Assembly (NCBI GenBank): GCA_963648205.1
Contig: CAVJCT010000069.1
Span: 30,251-94,250 of the forward strand
Length of the DNA stretch: 64,000 nucleotides
Direction of reading: 5' to 3'
From: UBA1181 sp963648205
GTDB lineage: Bacteria > Bacteroidota > Bacteroidia > Bacteroidales > Paludibacteraceae
Below the pieces are notes generated by a model. The model saw nothing but the letters and a program-made list of their open reading frames with translations. It searched no databases and was not told the origin of the DNA. The position numbers were made by a program, and so were the translations under genes. How positions within the stretch are numbered: position 1 is the stretch's first letter; every line of letters begins with the position of its first letter. Shown in pieces: positions 24,385 through 33,114 of the stretch.

Positions 24385-27384
24385 ATGAAGAGAATTACGA
24401 CACTGCTACTCCTTTTGCTCAGTTTCATCGGGTTCGGGCAGAATGTCGCTTGGGCAAAGGTGAAAGCCGTGAAAAAAACACCTACCGTCGTCATTCCCTA
24501 CAGCAAAGAACTGAACGCCTCCCTCTACGCCTATTTCAAAAGTTTGTCGCCCATCCTGAAAGACAACGTTGCGCAGAGCGACAGCGTAATCGTCAACGAC
24601 GACAAGAAAATCTTCACTGTCTATGCCAACAAATATTCTGAGAGTGTTCCTTTTCGCGAGGATATCGTCCGCACTGCCTACGACACGGTTCGAAGCGTTC
24701 TTCCGGAACATCTCAAAAACTACAAGATAGAAATCCTCATCAACGGTTACGAAATATCCGACCTTGTACCTAATTTCTACAGGGTGAATCAGAAAATTGA
24801 CAAAAAGCGTCTCAATGTTGATGATAATGACGAACCGAACATCGTCCGCAGAATCAGTCCGATTCGTAATTTCACCAAAGGACTTTCAGACAACAGTTTG
24901 GCAATATGGGCAAGTCATGGTTGCTATTTCGAACATCGGGAAAACGACTGGGTGTGGCAGCGTCCTCGACTTTTTCAAGTGGCAGAAGATACCTACACGT
25001 CTGAATATGTGATTCCGTTCATCGTCCCCATGCTCGAGAATGCAGGTGCGTATGTGATGATGCCTCGCGAGCGTGACACGCAACTCAACGAGGTTATCGT
25101 AGATAATGATGATCGTGATTTCCTATATGATGAAGTCAACGATGAGAATCATAGATGGCACACGGGCGACACCTCTGGTTTTGCTCGCAGTGATGCTCCT
25201 TATTTGGATGGCGACAATCCTTTCTGCTACGGAACTTACCGACAGATACGGGCGCATAAAAACGGTTCTGCACTCGCCTCTTGGTCGCCCAATATTCCTG
25301 AAGATGGCGATTATGCCGTCTACATATCTTACCACACGCTTCCCAACAGCACTAAAAACGCACGTTACACCGTCTATCACACTGGCGGTTCAACTCAATT
25401 CAATGTGAATCAGCAGATGGGCGGAAGCACTTGGATTTACTTAGGGACGTTCCATTTCAAAAAGGGATTCAACCCCGAAATTGCCAGTGTGGAGCTCACC
25501 AACAAAGGGCATAACGGAACTGTCATCACGGCAGATGCGGTTCGTTTCGGCGGTGGCTATGGTGTCGTAGCCAAGCGAAACGCGGAAGATTCCATCGTGT
25601 TCAGCAACAAGCCGAAATACTTGGAGGGGTCTCGCTACTGGCTTCAATGGGCTGGCTTTCCCGACTCGGTCTACTCGCACACTGAATTTACCGACGACTA
25701 CAAAGATGACTATATGAGTCGTGGTCATTGGGTGAACCATCTCATCGGTGGTTCTTCTAAATCTCCTGACACTCAAGGTCTTAACATTCCTATTCAATTG
25801 GCATTCGGACTACATACGGATGCAGGATATGTGCATAAAGACTCTGTCATTGGCACCATGGGCATCTACATGTCTGAAAGCAACGACCGTCGCACCTACG
25901 ATGCTGGCAACCGCCGTATCGCCTCCCGCGACTTCGCCGACCTCATCCAAACGCAGGTGGTCTCCGATATTCGTCAAACGCTCCGCCCCAACTGGACACG
26001 CAGAAAACTGACAGACGCATCCTACTACGAGGCTCGTGTTCCGCAAGTGCCATCGACCCTTTTGGAACTGCTATCTCACCAGAATTTCACCGATATGCGC
26101 TACGGATTGGATCCGCATTTCCACTTTATCGTCAGTCGCGCAATATATAAAGGTATTCTCAAATTCCTCTGCACACAGCAAAATCGTCCCTACGTCGTTC
26201 AACCGCTTCCTGTGCATAAATTTCACGCAGAATTTTCTAACAACGAACATAATGTAGTGATACTCAACTGGGAAGCTCAAATCGACAGTTTGGAGCCAAC
26301 TGCCACGCCCGACCGCTACATCCTCTACACGGCGATTGGCGACAACGGATGGAACGACGGCGAACTTGTTACATCGTCTTCCGCACAAGTGTCTCTCAAT
26401 CCGAATCAGATCTACCGATTCAAAGTTACCGCTTGCAACGACGGTGGCGAGAGTTTCCCTTCGGAAGTTCTCACCGCTGGCTATGTACCTAACTCCGGCA
26501 AAACGGCCCTCATCATCAACGGATTCCACAGAGTGTCCGCACCATCCTCTTTTGACACCCCACTCTATTCTGGTTTCTTAGACTCCGACGATTACGGTGT
26601 TCCTTACTACTACGATTTGAGTTACACAGGCAGCCAATATGTCTTCAATAAATACAGAAAATTCAAGACGAACCACACTCCTGGACATGGAGCAAGCCAC
26701 GCCCTCTTCGAGAACAACAAAATAGCAGGCAACACGTTCGATTACACATATCCGCACGGGAAGGCAATATTAGCCGCAGGTTACTCGTTTGTATCTTGTA
26801 GCGACGAAGTGATTTACGAAGGAGGGTTCGGACTTCGCACTTTCAATTTTGTTGATTTGATTTTAGGTGAACAGAAAAGCACGAAAGTGGGCGACGAAAT
26901 CCGCTATCAACTCTTTCCGCAGAAGTTGAGAGTCAAGTTGGAGAATTACCTCACCAAGGCGCACGGCAACCTCTTTGTCAGTGGCGCATACGTGGCATCA
27001 GACATCTTCGAGCGAGACTCTTGCGACGAGAATGCAATCCGTTTTGCCATAAAGACATTGCATTACAAACTCAGCGAGAGCCATGTTTCAACAGGCGGAC
27101 TCATCTCCAACTATTTCTCAATATGGAAGGAGTTCGGCACTCAGTTTTATCGCTATTGCAACGTCTTGAACGACAAGCAATACGCAGTGGAAGCCCCCGA
27201 CGGAATCGACACTGCCAATGGTTCTCAGATTATCCACTCTTTTGAGGGTAGCAATCTGCCTGCCACCGTCGGTTATCGTGGTCGATACAAAACAGTCGTT
27301 TCGTCTGTGCCTTTCGAAAGCATTGAAGGCGAAGATGAAAAAATTTCTTTCATGAAAGAGATTATCTCGTTCTTTGAGAAATAG
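24385..27384 (+). CDS. Secreted amidase-fold protein with golvesin-type and FnIII domains (xanthan lyase-like)
   Basis: Exported protein of 999 aa with a signal peptide (about 1-24). It seems to carry an Amidase_3-like zinc hydrolase split in two: the first part has ASHG (about 177), then SEYVIPFIVPMLENAGAYV and MMPRERD; after an inserted golvesin C-terminal-like beta domain (about 285-395, AVYISYHTL to ITADAVRFGGG) the second part has FGLHTDAGY (about 474-482) and the catalytic-type Glu in TLLELLSHQNFTDM (about 559). A fibronectin III-like domain (about 605-705) and a C-terminal domain of unknown type follow. Annotation as xanthan lyase is common for relatives, but peptidoglycan amidase activity fits the visible residues better. 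Confidence 0.75.
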   Translation: MKRITTLLLLLLSFIGFGQNVAWAKVKAVKKTPTVVIPYSKELNASLYAYFKSLSPILKDNVAQSDSVIVNDDKKIFTVYANKYSESVPFREDIVRTAYDTVRSVLPEHLKNYKIEILINGYEISDLVPNFYRVNQKIDKKRLNVDDNDEPNIVRRISPIRNFTKGLSDNSLAIWASHGCYFEHRENDWVWQRPRLFQVAEDTYTSEYVIPFIVPMLENAGAYVMMPRERDTQLNEVIVDNDDRDFLYDEVNDENHRWHTGDTSGFARSDAPYLDGDNPFCYGTYRQIRAHKNGSALASWSPNIPEDGDYAVYISYHTLPNSTKNARYTVYHTGGSTQFNVNQQMGGSTWIYLGTFHFKKGFNPEIASVELTNKGHNGTVITADAVRFGGGYGVVAKRNAEDSIVFSNKPKYLEGSRYWLQWAGFPDSVYSHTEFTDDYKDDYMSRGHWVNHLIGGSSKSPDTQGLNIPIQLAFGLHTDAGYVHKDSVIGTMGIYMSESNDRRTYDAGNRRIASRDFADLIQTQVVSDIRQTLRPNWTRRKLTDASYYEARVPQVPSTLLELLSHQNFTDMRYGLDPHFHFIVSRAIYKGILKFLCTQQNRPYVVQPLPVHKFHAEFSNNEHNVVILNWEAQIDSLEPTATPDRYILYTAIGDNGWNDGELVTSSSAQVSLNPNQIYRFKVTACNDGGESFPSEVLTAGYVPNSGKTALIINGFHRVSAPSSFDTPLYSGFLDSDDYGVPYYYDLSYTGSQYVFNKYRKFKTNHTPGHGASHALFENNKIAGNTFDYTYPHGKAILAAGYSFVSCSDEVIYEGGFGLRTFNFVDLILGEQKSTKVGDEIRYQLFPQKLRVKLENYLTKAHGNLFVSGAYVASDIFERDSCDENAIRFAIKTLHYKLSESHVSTGGLISNYFSIWKEFGTQFYRYCNVLNDKQYAVEAPDGIDTANGSQIIHSFEGSNLPATVGYRGRYKTVVSSVPFESIEGEDEKISFMKEIISFFEK

Positions 27385-27492
27385 TTACGATTTTTTTTGT
27401 ATTTTCGCAAAATGTAGCAAGGCTACAAAGATGTTCTTTTTCTTATTGAGACTAAAGTATAAACGATATATTTTTTAAAAATTATTATTAAT

Positions 27493-29004
27493 ATGATTGA
27501 TTGTTTTATTCCTTACCTCAGTGATGAGACGACTATTGAAACAATAAATGCCCTGAGAGAAGAAAGATGTGTTGGTGAGATTATTTTACTTGTTTCAGAC
27601 CAGACCGCTGTTCCACAGCTTGGTTACAGGACGATTGTCACAAACAACTTGGAGAGTTCAAGAACAATGAAGTTCATCTCTCTAATGGCACAGAACGACT
27701 ACATTATGTACTGTCCTCACAATGTGCCTTTCCGTTTCACTCAATATGGAGTGGAAAGATTGAACCAGGTTGCCACAATCACGCAAGCAGGTATCATCTA
27801 CGCAGACTACTACGAGGTGGTCGATGGTGTTAAGAGAGCGCACCCTACTATTGACTATCAGTTGGGTAGCCTCCGCGACAACTTCGACTTCGGTTCTGTT
27901 ATCTTAATTAACCGTAAGGCGTTCCAATTGGAAGTTAACAACAACAAAGAAAACTATGTTACTTCTGGTTGGTACAGGACGCGTCTCGCCCTCTCGTCTA
28001 AACGTCCAATCTTCCACCTCAACGAGTTGCTCTACACCGTCGAAGGTGATGCGAACAAAGGCATGTTCAGCTATGTCGACCCTCGCAATCGTGAAGACCA
28101 AATTGAAAAGGAGATGGCTTGCACTCGTCATTTGAGAGAGACAGGTGGTTTCTTGGAGCCTATCTTCAAGCCTGTCAATTTCGAAATGGACTACTTCGAA
28201 AATGAAGCTAGTGTCATCATCCCAGTGAAGAACCGTGCGAAGACGATTTCTGACGCAATCCAGTCGGCTATCAACCAATCGACTGAGTTCCCTTACAACA
28301 TCATCATCGTCGACAACCACTCTACCGACGGCACTTCGGAGATCATCGACAAGTTCGCTCAACAAGACGAACGCATCATCCACATCATTCCAGATCGCGA
28401 CGACCTCAACATCGGTGGCTGCTGGAATCTTGCCATCGACAATATCCACTGCGGACGATTCGCCGTTCAATTGGATAGCGACGATATCTATCAAACGGAA
28501 CATACCTTGCAAACCATTGTCAACACATTCTATAAGTTGCAATGTGCAATGGTCATCGGTAGTTACACTGTTACCGATTTCGATTTCAACCCAATCGAGC
28601 CAGGTTTGATCGACCACCGTGAATGGACTCCAAAGAACGGACGAAACAACGCCCTCCGCATCAACGGATTGGGTGCTCCTCGTGCATTCTTCACACCAAT
28701 CCTCAGAAGCTACCACATGCCGAACACCAGTTACGGTGAGGACTACGCTATGGGATTGTCCATCTCACACGACTATCAGATCGGTCGTATCTTCAACTCC
28801 ATCTACCTTTGCAGACGTTGGGATGAGAACACCGACAGCAACATCAGCGTGGAGAAACAAAACGAAAACGATCGTTACAAAGACAAGTTGCGTACACTCG
28901 CTTTGCTTCGCCGTCACAAACAAAACAAACGTCGTTTGCAACAGCAACAACAACAGCAGCAGATGCAACAACAGCAGCAACAACAGCAGATGTATCGCCG
29001 CTAA
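27493..29004 (+). CDS. Tandem GT-A glycosyltransferase (GT2 type) with polyglutamine tail
   Basis: Protein of 503 aa with two GT-A-like halves. The first (1-230) resembles a GT2 domain without a clear DxD. The second (about 235-450) is a full GT2 domain: ASVIIPVKNRAKTISDAIQ, IIIVDNHSTDGTSEI, DDLNIGGCWNLAID and the metal-binding QLDSDD. The end (about 475-503) is basic, then eight Gln, Met, eight Gln, Met, YRR. There is no signal or membrane segment, so it is cytoplasmic; the glycan made is not identifiable. It is followed after 12 bases by the DUF4922 gene, probably on the same mRNA. Confidence 0.85.
   Translation: MIDCFIPYLSDETTIETINALREERCVGEIILLVSDQTAVPQLGYRTIVTNNLESSRTMKFISLMAQNDYIMYCPHNVPFRFTQYGVERLNQVATITQAGIIYADYYEVVDGVKRAHPTIDYQLGSLRDNFDFGSVILINRKAFQLEVNNNKENYVTSGWYRTRLALSSKRPIFHLNELLYTVEGDANKGMFSYVDPRNREDQIEKEMACTRHLRETGGFLEPIFKPVNFEMDYFENEASVIIPVKNRAKTISDAIQSAINQSTEFPYNIIIVDNHSTDGTSEIIDKFAQQDERIIHIIPDRDDLNIGGCWNLAIDNIHCGRFAVQLDSDDIYQTEHTLQTIVNTFYKLQCAMVIGSYTVTDFDFNPIEPGLIDHREWTPKNGRNNALRINGLGAPRAFFTPILRSYHMPNTSYGEDYAMGLSISHDYQIGRIFNSIYLCRRWDENTDSNISVEKQNENDRYKDKLRTLALLRRHKQNKRRLQQQQQQQQMQQQQQQQQMYRR
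28939..28989 (+). repeat. CAA/CAG repeat encoding polyglutamine
   Basis: A mixed CAA/CAG tract, interrupted by ATG, encodes the Gln8-Met-Gln8 tail of the glycosyltransferase. The mix of both codons limits slippage, so the tract is probably maintained at the protein level. Confidence 0.85.
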
Positions 29005-29016
29005 TACGCTCGTAGC

Positions 29017-29925
29017 ATGATTGATGCAAAAAAACTCTATAATGAACAGCTCACGGAATGGAATGATTTCCGTGAGCGTGTTTTGCAATTAGACCAGATC
29101 GAACTCAAAAAATTCAATTTCGGCAACCATACAATCTTCACGCAGTTCAACCCTGCCAGAGAGGTCTCCAGCAATGCCAAATTGGATGCGAAGTCTATTG
29201 CCAACCGCAAATGTTTTCTTTGCGAAGAAAACCGCCCTGCCGTACAACGAGGAGTGGCAATCAGCAAAGATTTCACCGTTTGTGTCAATCCTTTCCCAAT
29301 TTTGAAAGGACACCTGACCATTATCAGCAACAAGCATCAACCGCAAGCCATTCTTCCTGTGATTGCCGATTTTATCTCATTCACAAAAGAATTGCCCGAT
29401 TTCACTTTGCTCTACAACGGTCCGGCAAGCGGTGCTTCTGCCCCCGACCATCTTCACTTCCAAGCTGTCTTCAAAGGGCAATTACCCTTCGAGTCTGAGG
29501 AAGACAAAGTGAGCAAAAAACTGTTGTCTGAAAGCAAAGCAAACGGCAAGAGCGTCTTCGAGAATGGCAAAATGGAACTTTGGCAAAACTACGGCAGAAC
29601 AATGATTCATATCGAAAGCGAATCTGCCAAACTTGCACAGTCTTACTTCGAGCAGATGTACAAACAATACCAAATGCTCAATGGCAACGACGAAGAACCC
29701 AAAATGAACCTCTTCGGAATGTACGAGAATGGAATCTACCATCTCTTCGTTTTTCCTCGCAAGAAACATCGTCCCGACTGCTTCTTTGCCGAAGGAGACA
29801 ACTACAGAATGGTCAGTCCTGGCGCAATCGACATAGCAGGTATTCTTGTTCTTCCTCGCAGAAAAGACTTTGACGAAATCGACAGAAACGAAATCGAGAG
29901 CATATACAAAGAAGTAACTCTTTAA
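29017..29925 (+). CDS. DUF4922 HIT-like / GalT-like nucleotidyltransferase
   Basis: Cytoplasmic protein of 302 aa. It has KCFLCEENRP (a Cys pair as in GalT/ATP adenylyltransferase-type zinc sites), CVNPFPILKGHLTII and the HIT-superfamily histidine motif PDHLHFQA. The C-terminal half contains HLFVFPRKKHRPDCFF and SPGAIDIAGILVLPRR. DUF4922 is a HIT-like family whose reactions are thought to be nucleotidyl transfer or phosphorolysis of a sugar nucleotide; the substrate is unknown. It is co-transcribed with the preceding glycosyltransferase, which hints at sugar-nucleotide supply for that enzyme. Confidence 0.85.
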   Translation: MIDAKKLYNEQLTEWNDFRERVLQLDQIELKKFNFGNHTIFTQFNPAREVSSNAKLDAKSIANRKCFLCEENRPAVQRGVAISKDFTVCVNPFPILKGHLTIISNKHQPQAILPVIADFISFTKELPDFTLLYNGPASGASAPDHLHFQAVFKGQLPFESEEDKVSKKLLSESKANGKSVFENGKMELWQNYGRTMIHIESESAKLAQSYFEQMYKQYQMLNGNDEEPKMNLFGMYENGIYHLFVFPRKKHRPDCFFAEGDNYRMVSPGAIDIAGILVLPRRKDFDEIDRNEIESIYKEVTL

Positions 29926-29946
29926 CGGAGTTACTTCTCTTTTTTC
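29911..29946 (+). terminator. Terminator of the GT2-DUF4922 operon
   Basis: GAAGTAACTC (29911-29920) pairs perfectly with GAGTTACTTC (29928-29937), followed by CTCTTTTTT. The left arm lies inside the last codons of the DUF4922 gene. Confidence 0.85.
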
Positions 29947-29992
29947 ATCCTATTCAGTGTAATTTACATTCCACTATCTGTTTCAATCCAAA

Positions 29993-30754
29993 CTAATTTC
30001 CTTTGTAGACGCAGAAACTATTAGCCTGATGGGTCGCCAAGACTAAAACCTCCGCAATCTGCACATGCTTTGGCGCGGAAGCCGCATAGAACACCACATC
30101 CGCAATATCATCTCCATTCAACGGAGTGATTCCTTTATAGACATTGTCGGCTCGCTGATCATCACCACGGAAACGAACGTTCGAGAAATGCGTTTCCACT
30201 AATCCAGGCTTCACATTCGTAACTCGCACATCCGTATGCGCAACATCAATACGCAGTCCGTCGGAAATCGCTTTCACCGCACTTTTCGTTGCACAATAGA
30301 CATTTCCACCTGCGTAGGCTGCATCTCCAGCAAGCGAACCGATATTGATGACATGACCGCTGTTTCGCTCCACCATTCCAGGCACTATCAGACGTGTCAT
30401 TGTCAACAATCCCTTGATGTTCGTGTCTATCATCTCGTCCCATTCGTCGAGATTGCCTTCATACTCTGGATCCAGACCTCTTGCCAATCCTGCATTATTA
30501 ATTAAAATATCAATGTTTTTCCATTCGTTTGGCAAGTTTTCAATCTTATTGACTGCATCCTGACGATTGCGCACATCAAATGCCAAAGGCAAAACAGAGA
30601 CTTTATGCTCCTTCTCCAAAGTCTCCTTAAGTGACTTCAACTTCGCCTCGTTTCTTCCCGTCAGAATCAACGAGTAGCCTTCTTTCGCAAATCTACGAGC
30701 GCAAGCCTCACCGATCCCACTTGTCGCTCCTGTAATCAAAACAATCTTTCCCAT
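29993..30754 (-). CDS. Short-chain dehydrogenase/reductase, YdfG-like
   Basis: Classical SDR of 253 aa. It has the nucleotide-binding TGATSGIGEA (8-17), NNAGLARG, the catalytic Ser in INIGSLAGDAAYAG and the YCATKSAV motif giving Tyr and Lys. The segment AYAGGNVYCATKSAV and the C-terminal HVQIAEVLVLATHQAN resemble YdfG-type NADP-dependent 3-hydroxy acid (serine/allo-threonine) dehydrogenases. It is cytoplasmic. It is the last gene of the porQ-to-SDR minus-strand run, 26 bases after the SGNH gene. Substrate is assigned by family only. Confidence 0.88.
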   Translation of the reverse strand: MGKIVLITGATSGIGEACARRFAKEGYSLILTGRNEAKLKSLKETLEKEHKVSVLPLAFDVRNRQDAVNKIENLPNEWKNIDILINNAGLARGLDPEYEGNLDEWDEMIDTNIKGLLTMTRLIVPGMVERNSGHVINIGSLAGDAAYAGGNVYCATKSAVKAISDGLRIDVAHTDVRVTNVKPGLVETHFSNVRFRGDDQRADNVYKGITPLNGDDIADVVFYAASAPKHVQIAEVLVLATHQANSFCVYKGN

Positions 30755-30780
30755 CCGAAAATCATTTAGGTCTTTTGTAA

Positions 30781-31458
30781 TTATTGCAACAGATTTTTCA
30801 TCCGATACGACATCACAACGTATGCGTTCGGGAACAAATGGAATCCATCCGTCGCATCATATTCACTCTTCAAGATGCCACCGTCCGTAGCCATCTCATC
30901 ATACATATCTATATAGTTCAACCCGTTTTCTACGGCATACATCTTTACGAACTGATTATAAGCGGAGACATTCTGCGAGGTCGCTTTCCCTTCTCCATAC
31001 TTCAAAACCTCCCCAATCGGCAACTGAGACAAGATCACAATCTCCGTTTGAGGCAGTTTCTTCCGCAATGCTTTTTCATACTCCACAAACAGTTCGTACA
31101 CCGCATTCACAGCCTCGCCAGCATTCAACTCGTTGAATCCCAACATCAAGAAAATCTTTGATGGCGTTTTATCTGCGAATCGCTCCTCCATTTCAGACAA
31201 TTCTCGTTCTATCGTTGTCTTATCATCAGCAATCATTGCGATACGAACATTCGGAATGAGTGCCTGCCAATTACAGCAACGCAAACGGTCGTCTCCAATC
31301 AACAAAACATCGTCATTTTGGAAACCGTAGGCAAACCGCATATCATCGGCAGCCGCAACGACCGTCTGTTGAGTCATCTTATCTGAATCTCCGCATTGAC
31401 AGAGACAAAAAGAAGCAATCAACATCAAAACGCTGATTGCCAATCTGTTATTCTTCAT
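30781..31458 (-). CDS. SGNH-like lipoprotein lacking the GDSL serine
   Basis: Lipoprotein of 225 aa (signal then CLCQCG around residue 22) with the SGNH hydrolase layout: block I VLLIGDDRLR (51-60), block III MLGFNEL and block V ATDGFHLFP. In block I the catalytic Ser of GDS/GNS is replaced by Asp57 (codons GGA GAC GAC CGT). The Asp-x-x-His pair of block V remains. Without the nucleophile it is unlikely to be an ordinary esterase, and may bind a substrate. It lies 6 bases after the GH73 gene, so an envelope or cell-wall job is plausible. Confidence 0.75.
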   Translation of the reverse strand: MKNNRLAISVLMLIASFCLCQCGDSDKMTQQTVVAAADDMRFAYGFQNDDVLLIGDDRLRCCNWQALIPNVRIAMIADDKTTIERELSEMEERFADKTPSKIFLMLGFNELNAGEAVNAVYELFVEYEKALRKKLPQTEIVILSQLPIGEVLKYGEGKATSQNVSAYNQFVKMYAVENGLNYIDMYDEMATDGGILKSEYDATDGFHLFPNAYVVMSYRMKNLLQ

Positions 31459-31464
31459 AAACTT

Positions 31465-32088
31465 CTATTTCTGTGTATTGTCAGAAACCTGCTGAAGCAC
31501 CTTTTTAGCGAAATCACTGATTTCATCTTCTGGCTTCATCACATACTTTTCAGGGTGACGGTCATACTCGTACAATTGATATTTCTCAATCACATCAATC
31601 AAGAGTTGGGGATAATTCGGATTCGTAGCATAACCCGCTTTTTTCAACCCTATCGCCCACGCTTTGTAATCTTTTATCCAATAATTGAACAAAAAAGCGT
31701 AACGACTGCGGTAGACTAAAAAGAGAGAATGGTCGCGATAGGAGGATGCCGCATCCAAATAGACACGAAAACAATCGTCTTTCTTGTCATCATCCTTCAA
31801 GTAAGTCTCCCCTTGATAATCGCTTGTACATTTGATTCCGAAGTGATTGTTAGCCACCACAGCAAGGTCGCTTCGTCCGCTACCCGACTCCAAAATTCCT
31901 TGCGCCAATGTTATGCTTGCCGGAATCTTGTACTCATACATCTCACGAATTGCCGTCTTATAGAACTTGTCTATATAGGCAATAGTCTCACTGTCCGTTC
32001 CTGCCGCCTGACCGTATGATCTCAACGGGAAGAGACTGAAAAGGACAATGAGACTCAATATTGTAAATCCTGCGAATTGTGTTCGCAT
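31465..32088 (-). CDS. GH73 N-acetylglucosaminidase (FlgJ-type)
   Basis: Secreted muramidase-like enzyme of 207 aa with a signal peptide ending about SYG-QAAG. The GH73 domain has IPASITLAQGILESGSGRSD, where the Glu of LES is the catalytic acid, then NNHFGIKC, FRVYLDAASSYRDHS and the Tyr-containing YAFLFNYWIKDYKAWAIGLKKAGYA stretch (residues about 130-155). It cleaves the glycan strands of peptidoglycan. A GTG nine bases upstream is in frame; the ATG at 32088 is preferred. It sits between pfkA (31 bases) and the SGNH lipoprotein gene. Confidence 0.88.
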   Translation of the reverse strand: MRTQFAGFTILSLIVLFSLFPLRSYGQAAGTDSETIAYIDKFYKTAIREMYEYKIPASITLAQGILESGSGRSDLAVVANNHFGIKCTSDYQGETYLKDDDKKDDCFRVYLDAASSYRDHSLFLVYRSRYAFLFNYWIKDYKAWAIGLKKAGYATNPNYPQLLIDVIEKYQLYEYDRHPEKYVMKPEDEISDFAKKVLQQVSDNTQK

Positions 32089-32119
32089 AGGAATCACTTT
32101 TCTTTCAAGATTCTGCTGA

Positions 32120-33103
32120 TTAAACAGACAAAGTCTTCAAAACATCCATCAACTTAATATCGACTGGTTTATCGTCTTTGATGGCTTTCGTGAATGGAAC
32201 GTAAACCACTTTGTCATCATCGATACCAATCATCACGTTTCTCTGCTCATCCAACAAAGCATCGATAGCAGCAGCACCCAAACGGCTTGCCAAAATTCTA
32301 TCCAACGCAGAAGGACGACCACCACGCTGCAAGTGACCCAAGATAGTGATACGAGAATCATACTCTGGATGAGTCTCCTTCAAACGTTTCTGAACGCCTA
32401 AAGCACCACCTGTAACATCACTCTCTGCAACCAACACGATACTACTGTTCTTCGTCTTGCGGAAACCACGTTGAATCAAAGACTCCAACTGATCTTCTCC
32501 CGTCTCAATCTCAGGGATGATGGCAGCCTCAGCACCAGAAGCGATAGCAGAGTTCAATGCCAAGAATCCAGCATCACGACCCATCACCTCAACAAAGAAC
32601 AAACGCTCGTGTGAGTTTGCCGTATCACGAATCTTATCCACAGCATCCACAATCGTGTTCAAAGCCGTGTCATAACCAATAGTGAAGTCTGTTCCGCAAA
32701 CATCGTTGTCGATAGTACAAGGCACTCCAACGACAGGAATATTATACTCCTGAGCGAAGATACGCGCACCTGTGAAAGTTCCATCTCCACCCAACACTAC
32801 CAAGGCGTCAATCTCTTCCTTCATCATCGTATCGTATGCCTGACGACGACCTTCCTCCGTTCTAAACTCTTGTGAACGTGCCGTACGAAGAATTGTTCCT
32901 CCTTGTTGGATGATGTTACTAACGTCCTGCGTTTGGAACTCTTTGATCTCTCCTGAAATCAAGCCTTTGTAGCCACGGTAAATTCCCTTTACCTTGATTC
33001 CATGAAAAATAGCCGCACGCGTTACTGAACGAATAGCCGCATTCATACCTGGAGCATCTCCTCCAGATGTAAGAATTCCGATACAGTTAATTTGATACTT
33101 CAT
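32120..33103 (-). CDS. pfkA: 6-phosphofructokinase
   Basis: Glycolytic enzyme that phosphorylates fructose 6-phosphate, 327 aa. It has ILTSGGDAPGMNAAIR (9-24), GIYRGYKGL, VVLGGDGTFTGA, CTIDNDVCGTDFTIGYDTA with the catalytic Asp, and EVMGRDAGFLA. GGDGT (Gly, not the Asp of PPi-dependent enzymes) and the absence of the PPi-type Lys before TIDND point to ATP as donor. A longer frame reaches 33280 but runs into ispH and lacks family similarity, so the ATG at 33103 is used. It lies 11 bases downstream of ispH. Confidence 0.95.
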   Translation of the reverse strand: MKYQINCIGILTSGGDAPGMNAAIRSVTRAAIFHGIKVKGIYRGYKGLISGEIKEFQTQDVSNIIQQGGTILRTARSQEFRTEEGRRQAYDTMMKEEIDALVVLGGDGTFTGARIFAQEYNIPVVGVPCTIDNDVCGTDFTIGYDTALNTIVDAVDKIRDTANSHERLFFVEVMGRDAGFLALNSAIASGAEAAIIPEIETGEDQLESLIQRGFRKTKNSSIVLVAESDVTGGALGVQKRLKETHPEYDSRITILGHLQRGGRPSALDRILASRLGAAAIDALLDEQRNVMIGIDDDKVVYVPFTKAIKDDKPVDIKLMDVLKTLSV

Positions 33104-33114
33104 TTTATTAGCAA

